This document shows, in pieces, positions 35,267 to 42,612 of a DNA stretch of 64,000 bases (position 1 is the stretch's first letter; each line of letters begins with the position of its first letter). Made by a program: the position numbers and the translations under genes. Source of the stretch: NZ13-RE01 sp964612975 (GTDB taxonomy: Bacteria; Dictyoglomota; Dictyoglomia; Dictyoglomales; Dictyoglomaceae); the NCBI GenBank assembly GCA_964612975.1, contig CAZTGC010000005.1, positions 62,001 to 126,000 on the forward strand, read 5' to 3'. The notes under the pieces are model-generated. The model made no database searches. It was not told the origin of the DNA and saw only the letters and a list, made by a program, of their open reading frames with translations.

Positions 35267-35344
35267 ATGGCGTGGTATTGGTGGGTGATAATAATTGTAG
35301 TAATGATACTATTAATTTGGTATTTCACAAAGGAGAAAAAATAA
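35267..35344 (+). CDS. 25-residue single-helix membrane peptide
   Basis: An ATG placed 7-8 nt after a strong AAGGAGG site opens a 25-codon frame: MAWYWWVIIIVVMILLIWYF followed by TKEKK and TAA. It is one hydrophobic helix with aromatic residues at the outer end and a lysine-rich tail, so it should insert in the membrane with the C-terminus inside. A rho-independent terminator follows 24 nt later, which supports a real short gene at the end of the yjbQ transcript. No family is recognised. Confidence 0.6.
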   Translation: MAWYWWVIIIVVMILLIWYFTKEKK

Positions 35345-35367
35345 AAATAATTTTGGGCCTTTTTCGA

Positions 35368-35399
35368 AAAAAGGGATGGATTTTACTCCATCCCTTTTT
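35368..35399 (+). terminator. Rho-independent terminator
   Basis: 13-bp perfect stem AAAAAGGGATGGA (35368-35380) with 35387-35399, 6-nt loop, 3' T tract within the stem. It ends the yjbQ/mini-peptide transcript; the next gene's ribosome site is just beyond. Confidence 0.8.
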
Positions 35400-35415
35400 A
35401 TATGGAGGTGAGAGA

Positions 35416-35964
35416 ATGAGATCTGCTCTTTTGGTAATAGATATGATAGAAGATTTTGTATATGGTAAATTTGGGAATCCCTATGCTCAAGAAATAGTTC
35501 CAAGGCTAAGGGAACTTTTAGATTCTGCAAGGGAAAATAATATTCCAATTTTCTATCTGGTAGATACCCATTCTAAGAAAGACCCTGAGATTTCCCTTTG
35601 GGGAGAACATGCTATGGAAGGAGAGGAGGGATCTAATATAATATCTGAACTTGCTCCTAAAGAAGGAGATTATATAATAAAAAAGAAGGTTTATAGTGGA
35701 TTTTTTGAAACGGATCTTGAGGAGAAATTAAGAGAATTAAACATTGATACTTTATATTTAACAGGAACAAGTACCCATATTTGTGTTCTTCATAATTCTG
35801 CGGACGGTTTTTATAGGGGATTTAAGATTGTAGTTGTCTCTGATGCAGTTGCATCCTTTGTTCCTGAAGAGCATGGGAGAGCATTGGAATATATGAAAGA
35901 AATTCATGGGGCAGAGATTGTAAAATGCGATATGGTAAAGGAGAGGTGGAAAAAAGGTGTGTGA
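35416..35964 (+). CDS. pncA: Nicotinamidase / isochorismatase-family hydrolase
   Basis: 182 residues. Catalytic triad motifs of the isochorismatase fold are present: Asp in ALLVIDMIEDF, Lys in YIIKKKVYSGFF and Cys in LTGTSTHICVLHNSADGFYR, with VVVSDAVASF after. The overlap by 8 bp with a nicotinate phosphoribosyltransferase gene makes nicotinamidase (nicotinamide to nicotinate) the natural reading. The ATG at 35416 follows GGAGGTGAG; a longer open frame back to 35272 overlaps the terminator and is rejected. Confidence 0.85.
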   Translation: MRSALLVIDMIEDFVYGKFGNPYAQEIVPRLRELLDSARENNIPIFYLVDTHSKKDPEISLWGEHAMEGEEGSNIISELAPKEGDYIIKKKVYSGFFETDLEEKLRELNIDTLYLTGTSTHICVLHNSADGFYRGFKIVVVSDAVASFVPEEHGRALEYMKEIHGAEIVKCDMVKERWKKGV

Positions 35965-37141
35965 TTTCTTGATTGCAAAACCTGAGGAAGTCAAAAATGG
36001 ATTAGTTACCGATGCTTATTTTTTAAGAACTGAAGAGGTTTTAGAAGGTCTTGATAAGAATCCTTATGTGGTAATGGAGCTTTTTACAAAATCTTTTCCT
36101 GATAAAAATTATCTTTTTGGAGTTCTCTTAGGTGTTTATGAGGTTGCGAAGCTTCTTGAGGGATTACCAATAGATGTCTATGCTATGGAGGAAGGAGAAA
36201 TATTTTTTCCTTATGAACCTGTTATTCAAGTAACGGGTAGATATAAAGATTTTGCAAGATATGAAACTTCAATTTTAGGTTTTGTATCTTTCTTATCGGG
36301 AATAGCAACGAAATCGGCAAGGGTAAGAATTGCTGCAGGAGATAAAAAAATTTACAGTTTTGGAACAAGGCGTCAGCATCCATTTTTAGCACCTGCAGTG
36401 GAATACGCTACCTATGCCTGTGGGTTTGATGGAGTCTCCAATGTTCTTGGAGCAAAATATTTAGGAAAAATTCCTGTGGGAACTATGCCCCATGCATTAA
36501 TTCTTGTTATCGGAGATGAAAAGAGTTCCTTTATAGCCTTTGACAAACATGTAGATGGAAAAATCCCAAGAATTGCCCTGGTAGATACTTTTGGATCTCC
36601 AACAGTTGAAGCCCTTTCTGCTTTAGAAGCTTTGGGCTCAAAACTTCAGGGAATAAGATTAGATAGTAAAGATTATGCTTATCTTGTTAAAGAGATAAGA
36701 TGGGAATTTAAAATAAGGGGATATGAGAATATTATGATTTTTCTTAGTGGTGGATTGGATGAGTATGAAATAGAAAAATATAGGAATTTAGTAGATGCTT
36801 TTGGAGTAGGAACAAGGGTTGCTAATGCTTCAGTTATTGATTTTGCATTAAAAATTGTTGAAGTGGATGGAGAACCAAGGGCAAAATCAGGAAATATGCC
36901 GGGAAGAAAGCAGGTTCAAAGAAACAAAGATTATAATGATGTAGTTCGTCTCTTTAAATCTGAAATCCTCTCAGGATATGAACCTTTATTAAAACCTCTA
37001 ATAGAGAAGGGTAAAATTATAAGAGAATTTGAGGATGTGGATAAAGTTAGAGAAAGGATATTAAGAAATTTAAAATCTTTACCTGAAAATTTAAAAATAA
37101 TAAAAGGAGGAGAACTTCCTCAAATAAAGTTTGAGCCTTGA
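35957..37141 (+). CDS. pncB: Nicotinate phosphoribosyltransferase
   Basis: 394 residues. NAPRTase features: LVTDAYFLRTEEVLEG at the N-terminus, YSFGTRRQHPFLAPAVEYAT (the 'fGxRR' PRPP/phosphate region), GFDGVSNVLGAKYLGKIPVG, GTMPHALIL and RLDSKDYAYLVKEIR. It makes nicotinate mononucleotide from nicotinate and PRPP for NAD salvage. It starts with GTG, overlapping the nicotinamidase stop, so the two are coupled. The stop TGA lies inside the -35 region of the next promoter. Confidence 0.9.
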   Translation: MCDFLIAKPEEVKNGLVTDAYFLRTEEVLEGLDKNPYVVMELFTKSFPDKNYLFGVLLGVYEVAKLLEGLPIDVYAMEEGEIFFPYEPVIQVTGRYKDFARYETSILGFVSFLSGIATKSARVRIAAGDKKIYSFGTRRQHPFLAPAVEYATYACGFDGVSNVLGAKYLGKIPVGTMPHALILVIGDEKSSFIAFDKHVDGKIPRIALVDTFGSPTVEALSALEALGSKLQGIRLDSKDYAYLVKEIRWEFKIRGYENIMIFLSGGLDEYEIEKYRNLVDAFGVGTRVANASVIDFALKIVEVDGEPRAKSGNMPGRKQVQRNKDYNDVVRLFKSEILSGYEPLLKPLIEKGKIIREFEDVDKVRERILRNLKSLPENLKIIKGGELPQIKFEP

Positions 37142-37166
37142 CGATTAAATCCCTTTTTGTTAACAT
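37138..37166 (+). promoter_or_regulatory. Promoter of the rpmH-rnpA-yidD-yidC-jag-mnmE block
   Basis: TTGACG (37138-37143), 17-bp spacer, TAACAT (37161-37166), about 40 nt upstream of rpmH. The -35 overlaps the stop of the preceding gene. Confidence 0.5.
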
Positions 37167-37205
37167 AACCTTTGTGTTAAATTTTGAGATAGAGGGAGAG
37201 ATAAA

Positions 37206-37340
37206 ATGAAGAGAACTTATCAACCTAAGAAACATCATAGGCAGAGGGTACATGGATTTTTAAAGAGAATGAAAACTCCTGGTGGGAGAAAGGCAGTAAA
37301 GAGAAGAAGAGCAAAAGGAAGGAAGAGACTGACAGTATAA
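37206..37340 (+). CDS. rpmH: Ribosomal protein L34
   Basis: 44 residues: MKRTYQPKKHHRQRVHGFLK, then RMKTPGGRKAVKRRRAKGRK and RLTV. This is a complete, standard L34. It heads the conserved rpmH-rnpA-yidD-yidC-jag-mnmE order. The stop TAA is followed without a gap by the TTG start of rnpA. An AGAGGGAGAG site lies upstream. Confidence 0.97.
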   Translation: MKRTYQPKKHHRQRVHGFLKRMKTPGGRKAVKRRRAKGRKRLTV

Positions 37341-37730
37341 TTGAGTTTATTTTCCTTTCCCATTTATGAAAGACTTAAGAAGAAAGAAGATTTTAAAAGA
37401 GTTATAAGGGAGGGAAGTGTCTATACTTTTTCTCCCATTTTAGTATATATAAGAAAGGGAAGCAACATTAGAAAAATTGGGGTAATTGTTAACAAAAAGG
37501 TGGGACCTGCAGTAGTAAGAAATAGATTAAAAAGACTTGTAAGAGAGGTTTATAGATTAAATAGACCTTATCTTTTAAATGATGTGGAAATGGTGGTAAT
37601 GATAAAACCATCGGATAAAGTAATTAAAAATTTTTGGGAGATGGAAAAGATTCTTAAAAAAATATGGCAGGATGCAAAAGTTTTAAAAGATGTTAAAGAA
37701 AATAGCAATTCTTCTAATAAAATTTTATAA
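37341..37730 (+). CDS. rnpA: Ribonuclease P protein component
   Basis: 129 residues. RnpA signatures: RLKKKEDFKRVIREGSVYTF, IGVIVNKKVGPAVVRNRLKR and LVREVYRLN (the RNR motif). It binds the RNase P RNA to help 5' tRNA processing. The start is TTG directly after the rpmH stop; no in-frame ATG precedes the conserved region. Its last 41 bp overlap yidD in another frame, which is common in this block. Confidence 0.95.
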   Translation: MSLFSFPIYERLKKKEDFKRVIREGSVYTFSPILVYIRKGSNIRKIGVIVNKKVGPAVVRNRLKRLVREVYRLNRPYLLNDVEMVVMIKPSDKVIKNFWEMEKILKKIWQDAKVLKDVKENSNSSNKIL

Positions 37731-37950
37731 GAATTTTATATCTCCAGTACTTCCCCATTCTTGCAGATTTTACCCAACATGCTCTACATATACTTTGACT
37801 GCTATAGAAAGATATGGAATTTTTAGAGGAGGAATTCTTGGGGCTAAGAGAATATTAAGATGTCATCCCTTTAATCTCGGAGGTTATGATCCTGTTCCAA
37901 CCCTTGAAGAAATGAAAAAGGTAAAAATAAATAGGAGGAAAAAGAAATGA
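37690..37950 (+). CDS. yidD: Membrane protein insertion efficiency factor YidD
   Basis: 86 residues. The invariant block FISPVLPHSCRFYPTCSTYT followed by AIERYGIFRGGILGAKRILR and CHPFNLGGYDPVP identifies the family. It is a small membrane-associated protein that assists insertion through YidC, encoded next. It overlaps rnpA by 41 bp and yidC by 4 bp. Confidence 0.97.
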   Translation: MLKKIAILLIKFYKNFISPVLPHSCRFYPTCSTYTLTAIERYGIFRGGILGAKRILRCHPFNLGGYDPVPTLEEMKKVKINRRKKK

Positions 37951-38576
37951 TACAATTTTTAGTAGATATCCTGGGAAAAATATTAGAATTTTTTTATTCT
38001 TGGACTAATAATTATGGACTTGCTATAATTTTTCTGGTTATTTTTGTTAGAATTCTCTTATATCCTTTAGTTCAAGCTCAACTTAAATCTCTTCTTCTTA
38101 TGCAAAAGATACAACCTGAGGTTCAAAAGCTTCAACAGAAATTTAAAGATGATCCCCAAACTCTAAAAAGGGAGATTATGCTCCTTTATAAACAATATAA
38201 AATTAATCCTGCCATGGGATGTCTGCCTTTAATCCTTCAATTTCCTATTCTCATTGCCCTTTATCAGTTGCTTATAAACTATAAGTATATTACTACCCCT
38301 ACTTTTCTTTGGATTTCTGATCTAACAAAACCTGATATTATCCTTTTACTTCTAATGGGAATTACCCAGTATTTTTCAGGAAAAATATCTACTTTTCCTG
38401 CGGCTCCCGATGCCAAAAAACAGCAGGAATTGAATAATATTATTATGTCTGTTTTATTTACTGGTATGTTTTATTTCTTTAATATACCTGCGGGGGTTAT
38501 GCTCTACTGGTTTACCTCTAACCTTTTCCAACTTCTTCAACAATTTATAATAGTAAAGCTTCATTTAGGAGGCTAA
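37947..38576 (+). CDS. yidC: YidC/Oxa1 membrane protein insertase
   Basis: 209 residues, the short form without the large periplasmic domain of proteobacterial YidC. A helix with the key arginine (IIFLVIFVRILLYPLVQAQL) is followed by a coiled-coil loop (KIQPEVQKLQQKFKDDPQTL), INPAMGCLPLILQFPILIAL, and the C-terminal helices (SVLFTGMFYFFNIPAGVMLY). Short YidC is usual in Gram-positives and Thermotogae-like lineages. It inserts membrane proteins with or without SecYEG. Confidence 0.95.
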   Translation: MIQFLVDILGKILEFFYSWTNNYGLAIIFLVIFVRILLYPLVQAQLKSLLLMQKIQPEVQKLQQKFKDDPQTLKREIMLLYKQYKINPAMGCLPLILQFPILIALYQLLINYKYITTPTFLWISDLTKPDIILLLLMGITQYFSGKISTFPAAPDAKKQQELNNIIMSVLFTGMFYFFNIPAGVMLYWFTSNLFQLLQQFIIVKLHLGG

Positions 38577-38581
38577 ATAAA

Positions 38582-39199
38582 ATGAAAGAGGTGGAAACAG
38601 AGGGAAAAACCTTAGAAGATGCTTTAAGAAAGGCTCAGCTTATTCTTGAAGTCCCCTTAGAGGATATAGAATATGAAATATTAGAAGTAGGAAAAGAAGG
38701 AATTTTGGGAATTGGTTCTAAACCTTATAGAATTTATGCTCGTATAAGAAAAAGATCTGAAGATATTTTAGAAGATTTTTTAAGAAATATTTTAAAAAAA
38801 ATGGAGTTAAATGTTAAAATTAAAAAAAATAAAAAAGATAATAATATCTTATTTAGTGTAGAGGGGAAAAATCTGGGAAAAATTATTGGATACAATGGTA
38901 AAACATTATCAGCTATTGAATTTATTCTAAGAATATATGGTGTAAAATTAGGAATACATGAGATAATCACCTTAGATATTGACCATTACAAAGAAAGAAG
39001 AGAGGCTCAACTTGTTAATTTAGCTAAAAAAATAGCAAAAAAAGTAAGGGAAGAGAGAAGGAAAATAGCTCTCAATCCTTTGCCAGCAAGGGAAAGAAGA
39101 ATTATACACTTGGCACTTCAGGAAGATCCCTTTGTATATACCTATAGTGAAGGAGAAGAACCTAAGAGAAGGATAATAATAGCCCCAAGGGAAGTATGA
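38582..39199 (+). CDS. jag: Jag/KhpB (EloR) RNA-binding protein
   Basis: 205 residues with the full three-domain order: Jag-N (VETEGKTLEDALRKAQLILE), a KH domain with a GxxG-type loop (GKIIGYNGKTLSAIEFILRI) and a C-terminal R3H domain (NPLPARERRIIHLALQ). It binds RNA and affects cell elongation or division in Gram-positives. It lies between yidC and mnmE, overlapping mnmE by 4 bp. Confidence 0.93.
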   Translation: MKEVETEGKTLEDALRKAQLILEVPLEDIEYEILEVGKEGILGIGSKPYRIYARIRKRSEDILEDFLRNILKKMELNVKIKKNKKDNNILFSVEGKNLGKIIGYNGKTLSAIEFILRIYGVKLGIHEIITLDIDHYKERREAQLVNLAKKIAKKVREERRKIALNPLPARERRIIHLALQEDPFVYTYSEGEEPKRRIIIAPREV

Positions 39200-40581
39200 A
39201 AAGATATCTAAGTGATGATATAGTTGCCATATCCACTCCCTTTGGACATAGTGGAATTGGTGTTATTCGTCTTTCTGGCCCCAATGTAATCTCAATAGTA
39301 AAGGACATTTTTATTCCCCATAAAAAGGGAAAGGATATAAGTAAAGTTCCATCCCATACCCTTCATTATGGAAAAATCTCCAATGGTGAAAGGGATATTG
39401 ATGAGGTTATGGTAGCGATATTAAGGGGACCAAATACCTACACAAGAGAGGATATGGTAGAAATATACGCTCATGGAGGACCTATTCCCCTTCAAGAAAT
39501 TCTTAATCTTCTTTTGAGTAAAGGAGCAAGACTTGCAGAAAGAGGAGAATTTACAAAAAGAGCCTTTTTAAATGGAAGGATTGATCTTTTACAAGCGGAA
39601 GGAGTTTTAGATATTATTTATGCAACAAGTTCAAAATCCTTAGAAATCGCTGTTAAAAAATTAGAGGGAGAATCTTCTAAAATTCTAAAAGAAATTAAAA
39701 CTGAAACTGAAAGATTAAGAATATATTTAGAAGCATCCTTGGATTTTCCTGAAGATGTTATTGATTTAGAAAGAAAGGAATGGATAGACTCAATAGAAAA
39801 TCTATTGGGGCAAATAAAGAATCTTATTGAAAAGGCAGAAAGAGGTGAATGGCTTAAGGGAGGATATAAAATAGTTTTTACTGGAAAACCAAATGTGGGA
39901 AAATCAAGCTTGTTTAATGCATTAATGAGGGAGGATAGAGCTATTGTAACACCAATTCCTGGAACTACAAGGGATTATATTGAAGGAGAGCTTATTTTAT
40001 CAGGATTTCTTATAAGATTATTTGATACTGCGGGAATTAGAGAGCCAAGGGATGAGATTGAAGCTATCGGAGTTAAAAAAACCCAAGAAATAATTAAAAA
40101 AGCAAATCTTATACTTTTTTTAGTAGATATTTCAGCTCCCTTAGAAGAAGAGGATGAGGAATTATTTAAGGAAATATATAGAGAAGGTGCAAATATTATT
40201 TTGGTTTTAAACAAAGTTGATCTTGGAAAAAAGATTACAGAAAAAGAATTGGAGGAAAAATTTCCTAGTATACCCAAAATTTATCTCTCTACACTAACAA
40301 AAAAAGGCTTAAATTTATTAGAGGAAATGATATTAAATTATATAAAAGAGGACGAATCCTTAGATATCTTGTTTTTAAACAATTACCATCTCCAAGAATT
40401 GAAAAAGTCTTATGATTTTTTAAATCAATCTTTAGAAATTCTTAAAAGTCCCTATTGGGGAATGGATGTCTTGGCAGAAAATCTTTTTGAGGTGGAAAAA
40501 ACTTTTGGTAATATTGTGGGAGAAGAGGTCTCCATTGATATAGTTGATAAGATTTTTGAGAATTTTTGTGTAGGGAAATAA
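39196..40581 (+). CDS. mnmE: tRNA modification GTPase MnmE
   Basis: 461 residues. The N-terminal domain (IVAISTPFGHSGIGVIRLSG) is followed by a helical domain split by the G domain (G1 GKPNVGKSSLFNAL, G2 GTTRDYIEG, G3 LFDTAGIREP, G4 VLNKVDLG), and the conserved C-terminal CVGK that supplies the catalytic cysteine. With MnmG it makes the cmnm5 modification at U34 of certain tRNAs. No mnmG is in the window. Confidence 0.97.
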   Translation: MKRYLSDDIVAISTPFGHSGIGVIRLSGPNVISIVKDIFIPHKKGKDISKVPSHTLHYGKISNGERDIDEVMVAILRGPNTYTREDMVEIYAHGGPIPLQEILNLLLSKGARLAERGEFTKRAFLNGRIDLLQAEGVLDIIYATSSKSLEIAVKKLEGESSKILKEIKTETERLRIYLEASLDFPEDVIDLERKEWIDSIENLLGQIKNLIEKAERGEWLKGGYKIVFTGKPNVGKSSLFNALMREDRAIVTPIPGTTRDYIEGELILSGFLIRLFDTAGIREPRDEIEAIGVKKTQEIIKKANLILFLVDISAPLEEEDEELFKEIYREGANIILVLNKVDLGKKITEKELEEKFPSIPKIYLSTLTKKGLNLLEEMILNYIKEDESLDILFLNNYHLQELKKSYDFLNQSLEILKSPYWGMDVLAENLFEVEKTFGNIVGEEVSIDIVDKIFENFCVGK

Positions 40582-40597
40582 AGGGGAGGGAAAAATT

Positions 40598-41464
40598 ATG
40601 GGACTTTGGGTAGCTATTTTAGGGATTGTTCAGGGAATAACAGAATTTTTACCAATAAGTAGTACCGCTCACTTAATATTAATTCCATATTTTGTTAAGA
40701 TTCCCGATTTTGGACTTACCTTTAATGTGGGACTTCATTTAGGTACCTTTTTAGCAGTTCTCATTTATTTTATAAAAGATTGGAAAGAGTTAATAATGAG
40801 TATCTTTAAAGGGGGAGAAAAAAGAGGATTGCTGGGATTAATTCTCTTAGCTACAATTCCTGCAGGAGTTTTGGGAATAATCTTTGATCCTTACGTAGAA
40901 AAAATTTCAGAGCCTCAAAAATATTCCTTTGCTATATGGATAATTCTTATTGGATTAATAACCTTTGGGATAGTGTTTATAATTTTGGAAAAATTCTCAA
41001 AGGGGAAATTAGAGATAAAGGATCTTAGTGTCAAAAAAGCTCTAATTATAGGTTTTTGGCAGGTGATTTCTCTTTTTCCTGGAGTATCAAGATCTGGATC
41101 CACCATTTCAGGAGGTATGTTTACTGGATTAAAAAGAGAGGATGCAACTAAATTTTCTTTTTATTTATCTCTTCCTATAATTGGAGGAGCTATATTTTTT
41201 AAGTTTTTAGATTTAATTAAAGATGGAAATTTAGGACAATTATCCTTAATTTTTTATGGAACCATTGTATCCTTTATAACAGGTTTATTTAGTATTCATG
41301 TACTATTAAATTATGTAAAGAGATCCTCTTTGAAAGTTTTCTCTTATTATAGATTTATTCTTGCCTTAGCGATAATATTTGCTTATTTAAAACTTCAAAT
41401 TTTTTCCATTATTATGTTTTGCATAGCTATTTTATATTTAGTAATTAAAATGGCTATAAGATAA
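40598..41464 (+). CDS. uppP: Undecaprenyl-diphosphatase UppP (BacA)
   Basis: 288 residues, about eight membrane helices. Both active-site segments are intact: GITEFLPISSTAHLILI near the N-terminus and LFPGVSRSGSTISGGMFTG in the middle. It dephosphorylates undecaprenyl diphosphate so the lipid carrier can be reused for peptidoglycan synthesis; overexpression gives bacitracin resistance in many bacteria. GGGAGGG ribosome site, 16 bp after mnmE. Confidence 0.95.
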   Translation: MGLWVAILGIVQGITEFLPISSTAHLILIPYFVKIPDFGLTFNVGLHLGTFLAVLIYFIKDWKELIMSIFKGGEKRGLLGLILLATIPAGVLGIIFDPYVEKISEPQKYSFAIWIILIGLITFGIVFIILEKFSKGKLEIKDLSVKKALIIGFWQVISLFPGVSRSGSTISGGMFTGLKREDATKFSFYLSLPIIGGAIFFKFLDLIKDGNLGQLSLIFYGTIVSFITGLFSIHVLLNYVKRSSLKVFSYYRFILALAIIFAYLKLQIFSIIMFCIAILYLVIKMAIR

Positions 41465-41465
41465 T

Positions 41466-41495
41466 TTGACGATTTATAGAATAAAATGATATCTT
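41466..41495 (+). promoter_or_regulatory. Possible promoter of the opine-dehydrogenase operon
   Basis: TTGACG (41466-41471), 18-bp spacer, TATCTT (41490-41495), 13 bp before the ATG at 41509 with its GAGGAA site between. The -10 is a weak match. Confidence 0.35.
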
Positions 41496-41508
41496 CATAA
41501 AGAGGAAT

Positions 41509-42612
41509 ATGAATAAGAAAAGAAAACTTCTTAAAATCTGTGTGATCGGTGCAGGAAATGGTGGACAGGCTTTAGCAGGATATCTTTCCATGAAAGGTTA
41601 TGATGTTTCTTTATATAATCGCAGTCTATGGAGAATAGAACCAGTAATAAACACTGGGAAAATCATATTAGAGGGTGAATATTCAGGAGAATATGAGATA
41701 TCCTTAGCAACTACCGAAATAAAAGATGCTATTAAAGATAGAGAGTTGATTTTAGTTGTAGTTCCTGCCTTTGCCCATAGAGATATTGCAGAAAAATTAG
41801 CCCTCCACTTAGAGAATGAGCAAATAGTAGTCCTGAATCCGGGAAGAACAGGGGGTGCCTTAGAATTTAGAAGAGTTTTAAAAGAGACAGGATGCAATAA
41901 AAGGGTATATATAGCAGAAGCTCAAACTTTTATATTTGCATCAAGATGTTCTAATCCTGGGGTTGTAAGAATATTTAAGAAGAAAAATGCAGTTCCAGTT
42001 TCCTGTCTTCCTGCTAGAGATAATCCAATTCTGCAAAAAAATTTAAGAAAAGTGATGCCTGAATTTGAAATTGCTAAGAATATTATCATCACAAGTTTCA
42101 ATAATATAGGTGCCATATTTCATCCTGCAACAACCATTCTTAATGCAGCAAGAATTGAATTTACCTTTGGAAAGTTCGAATTCTATTTTGAAGGAATATC
42201 TCCCTCTGTAGCTAAAGTTTTAGAAACAATTGATGAAGAAAGATGTAAAGTTATGAGAACTCTTAAGACAGAACCTCTTACTGCAAAGCAATGGCTAAAA
42301 TATGCCTATGATGTAGATGGAAGGGACTTGTATGAAGCTATTCATAGTAATTCGGGATATAGAGATATCTTAGCTCCTACTGTTATTTCCAATAGATACA
42401 TCTTAGAAGATGTGCCTATGAGTCTTGTACCCATCTCCTCCTTTGGAAAATATTTTGGTATTCCAACTCCTACCATAGATTCTATAATTCATCTTGCCTC
42501 CATAATGATGGGAGAAGATTACTTCGCTAGGGGAAGAACTGTAGAAAGTTTAGGACTCAATAGTATGACTATTGATGAAATAATTAAATATGTTGAAGAA
42601 GGAGAATTATGA
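41509..42612 (+). CDS. Octopine/nopaline (opine) dehydrogenase family protein
   Basis: 367 residues. The Rossmann start KICVIGAGNGGQALAGYLSM and a sugar-phosphate/opine dehydrogenase organisation are clear: VVLNPGRTGGALEFRRVL, AEAQTFIFASRC, and a C-terminal helical domain with FNNIGAIFHPATTILNAARI (the 'NxxxHPxxxlxN' opine-dehydrogenase motif with its catalytic histidine). Family members reductively couple an amino acid with a 2-oxo acid or run the reverse. It overlaps the cobalamin-domain gene by ATGA, so the three genes to 45181 form one operon. The actual substrates are unknown. Confidence 0.82.
   Translation: MNKKRKLLKICVIGAGNGGQALAGYLSMKGYDVSLYNRSLWRIEPVINTGKIILEGEYSGEYEISLATTEIKDAIKDRELILVVVPAFAHRDIAEKLALHLENEQIVVLNPGRTGGALEFRRVLKETGCNKRVYIAEAQTFIFASRCSNPGVVRIFKKKNAVPVSCLPARDNPILQKNLRKVMPEFEIAKNIIITSFNNIGAIFHPATTILNAARIEFTFGKFEFYFEGISPSVAKVLETIDEERCKVMRTLKTEPLTAKQWLKYAYDVDGRDLYEAIHSNSGYRDILAPTVISNRYILEDVPMSLVPISSFGKYFGIPTPTIDSIIHLASIMMGEDYFARGRTVESLGLNSMTIDEIIKYVEEGEL

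Noticed and set aside
37100..37340. Possible replication origin beside rpmH
   Set aside because: rpmH is often near dnaA/oriC, but there is no dnaA gene and I see no cluster of DnaA boxes upstream; the neighbour is pncB.
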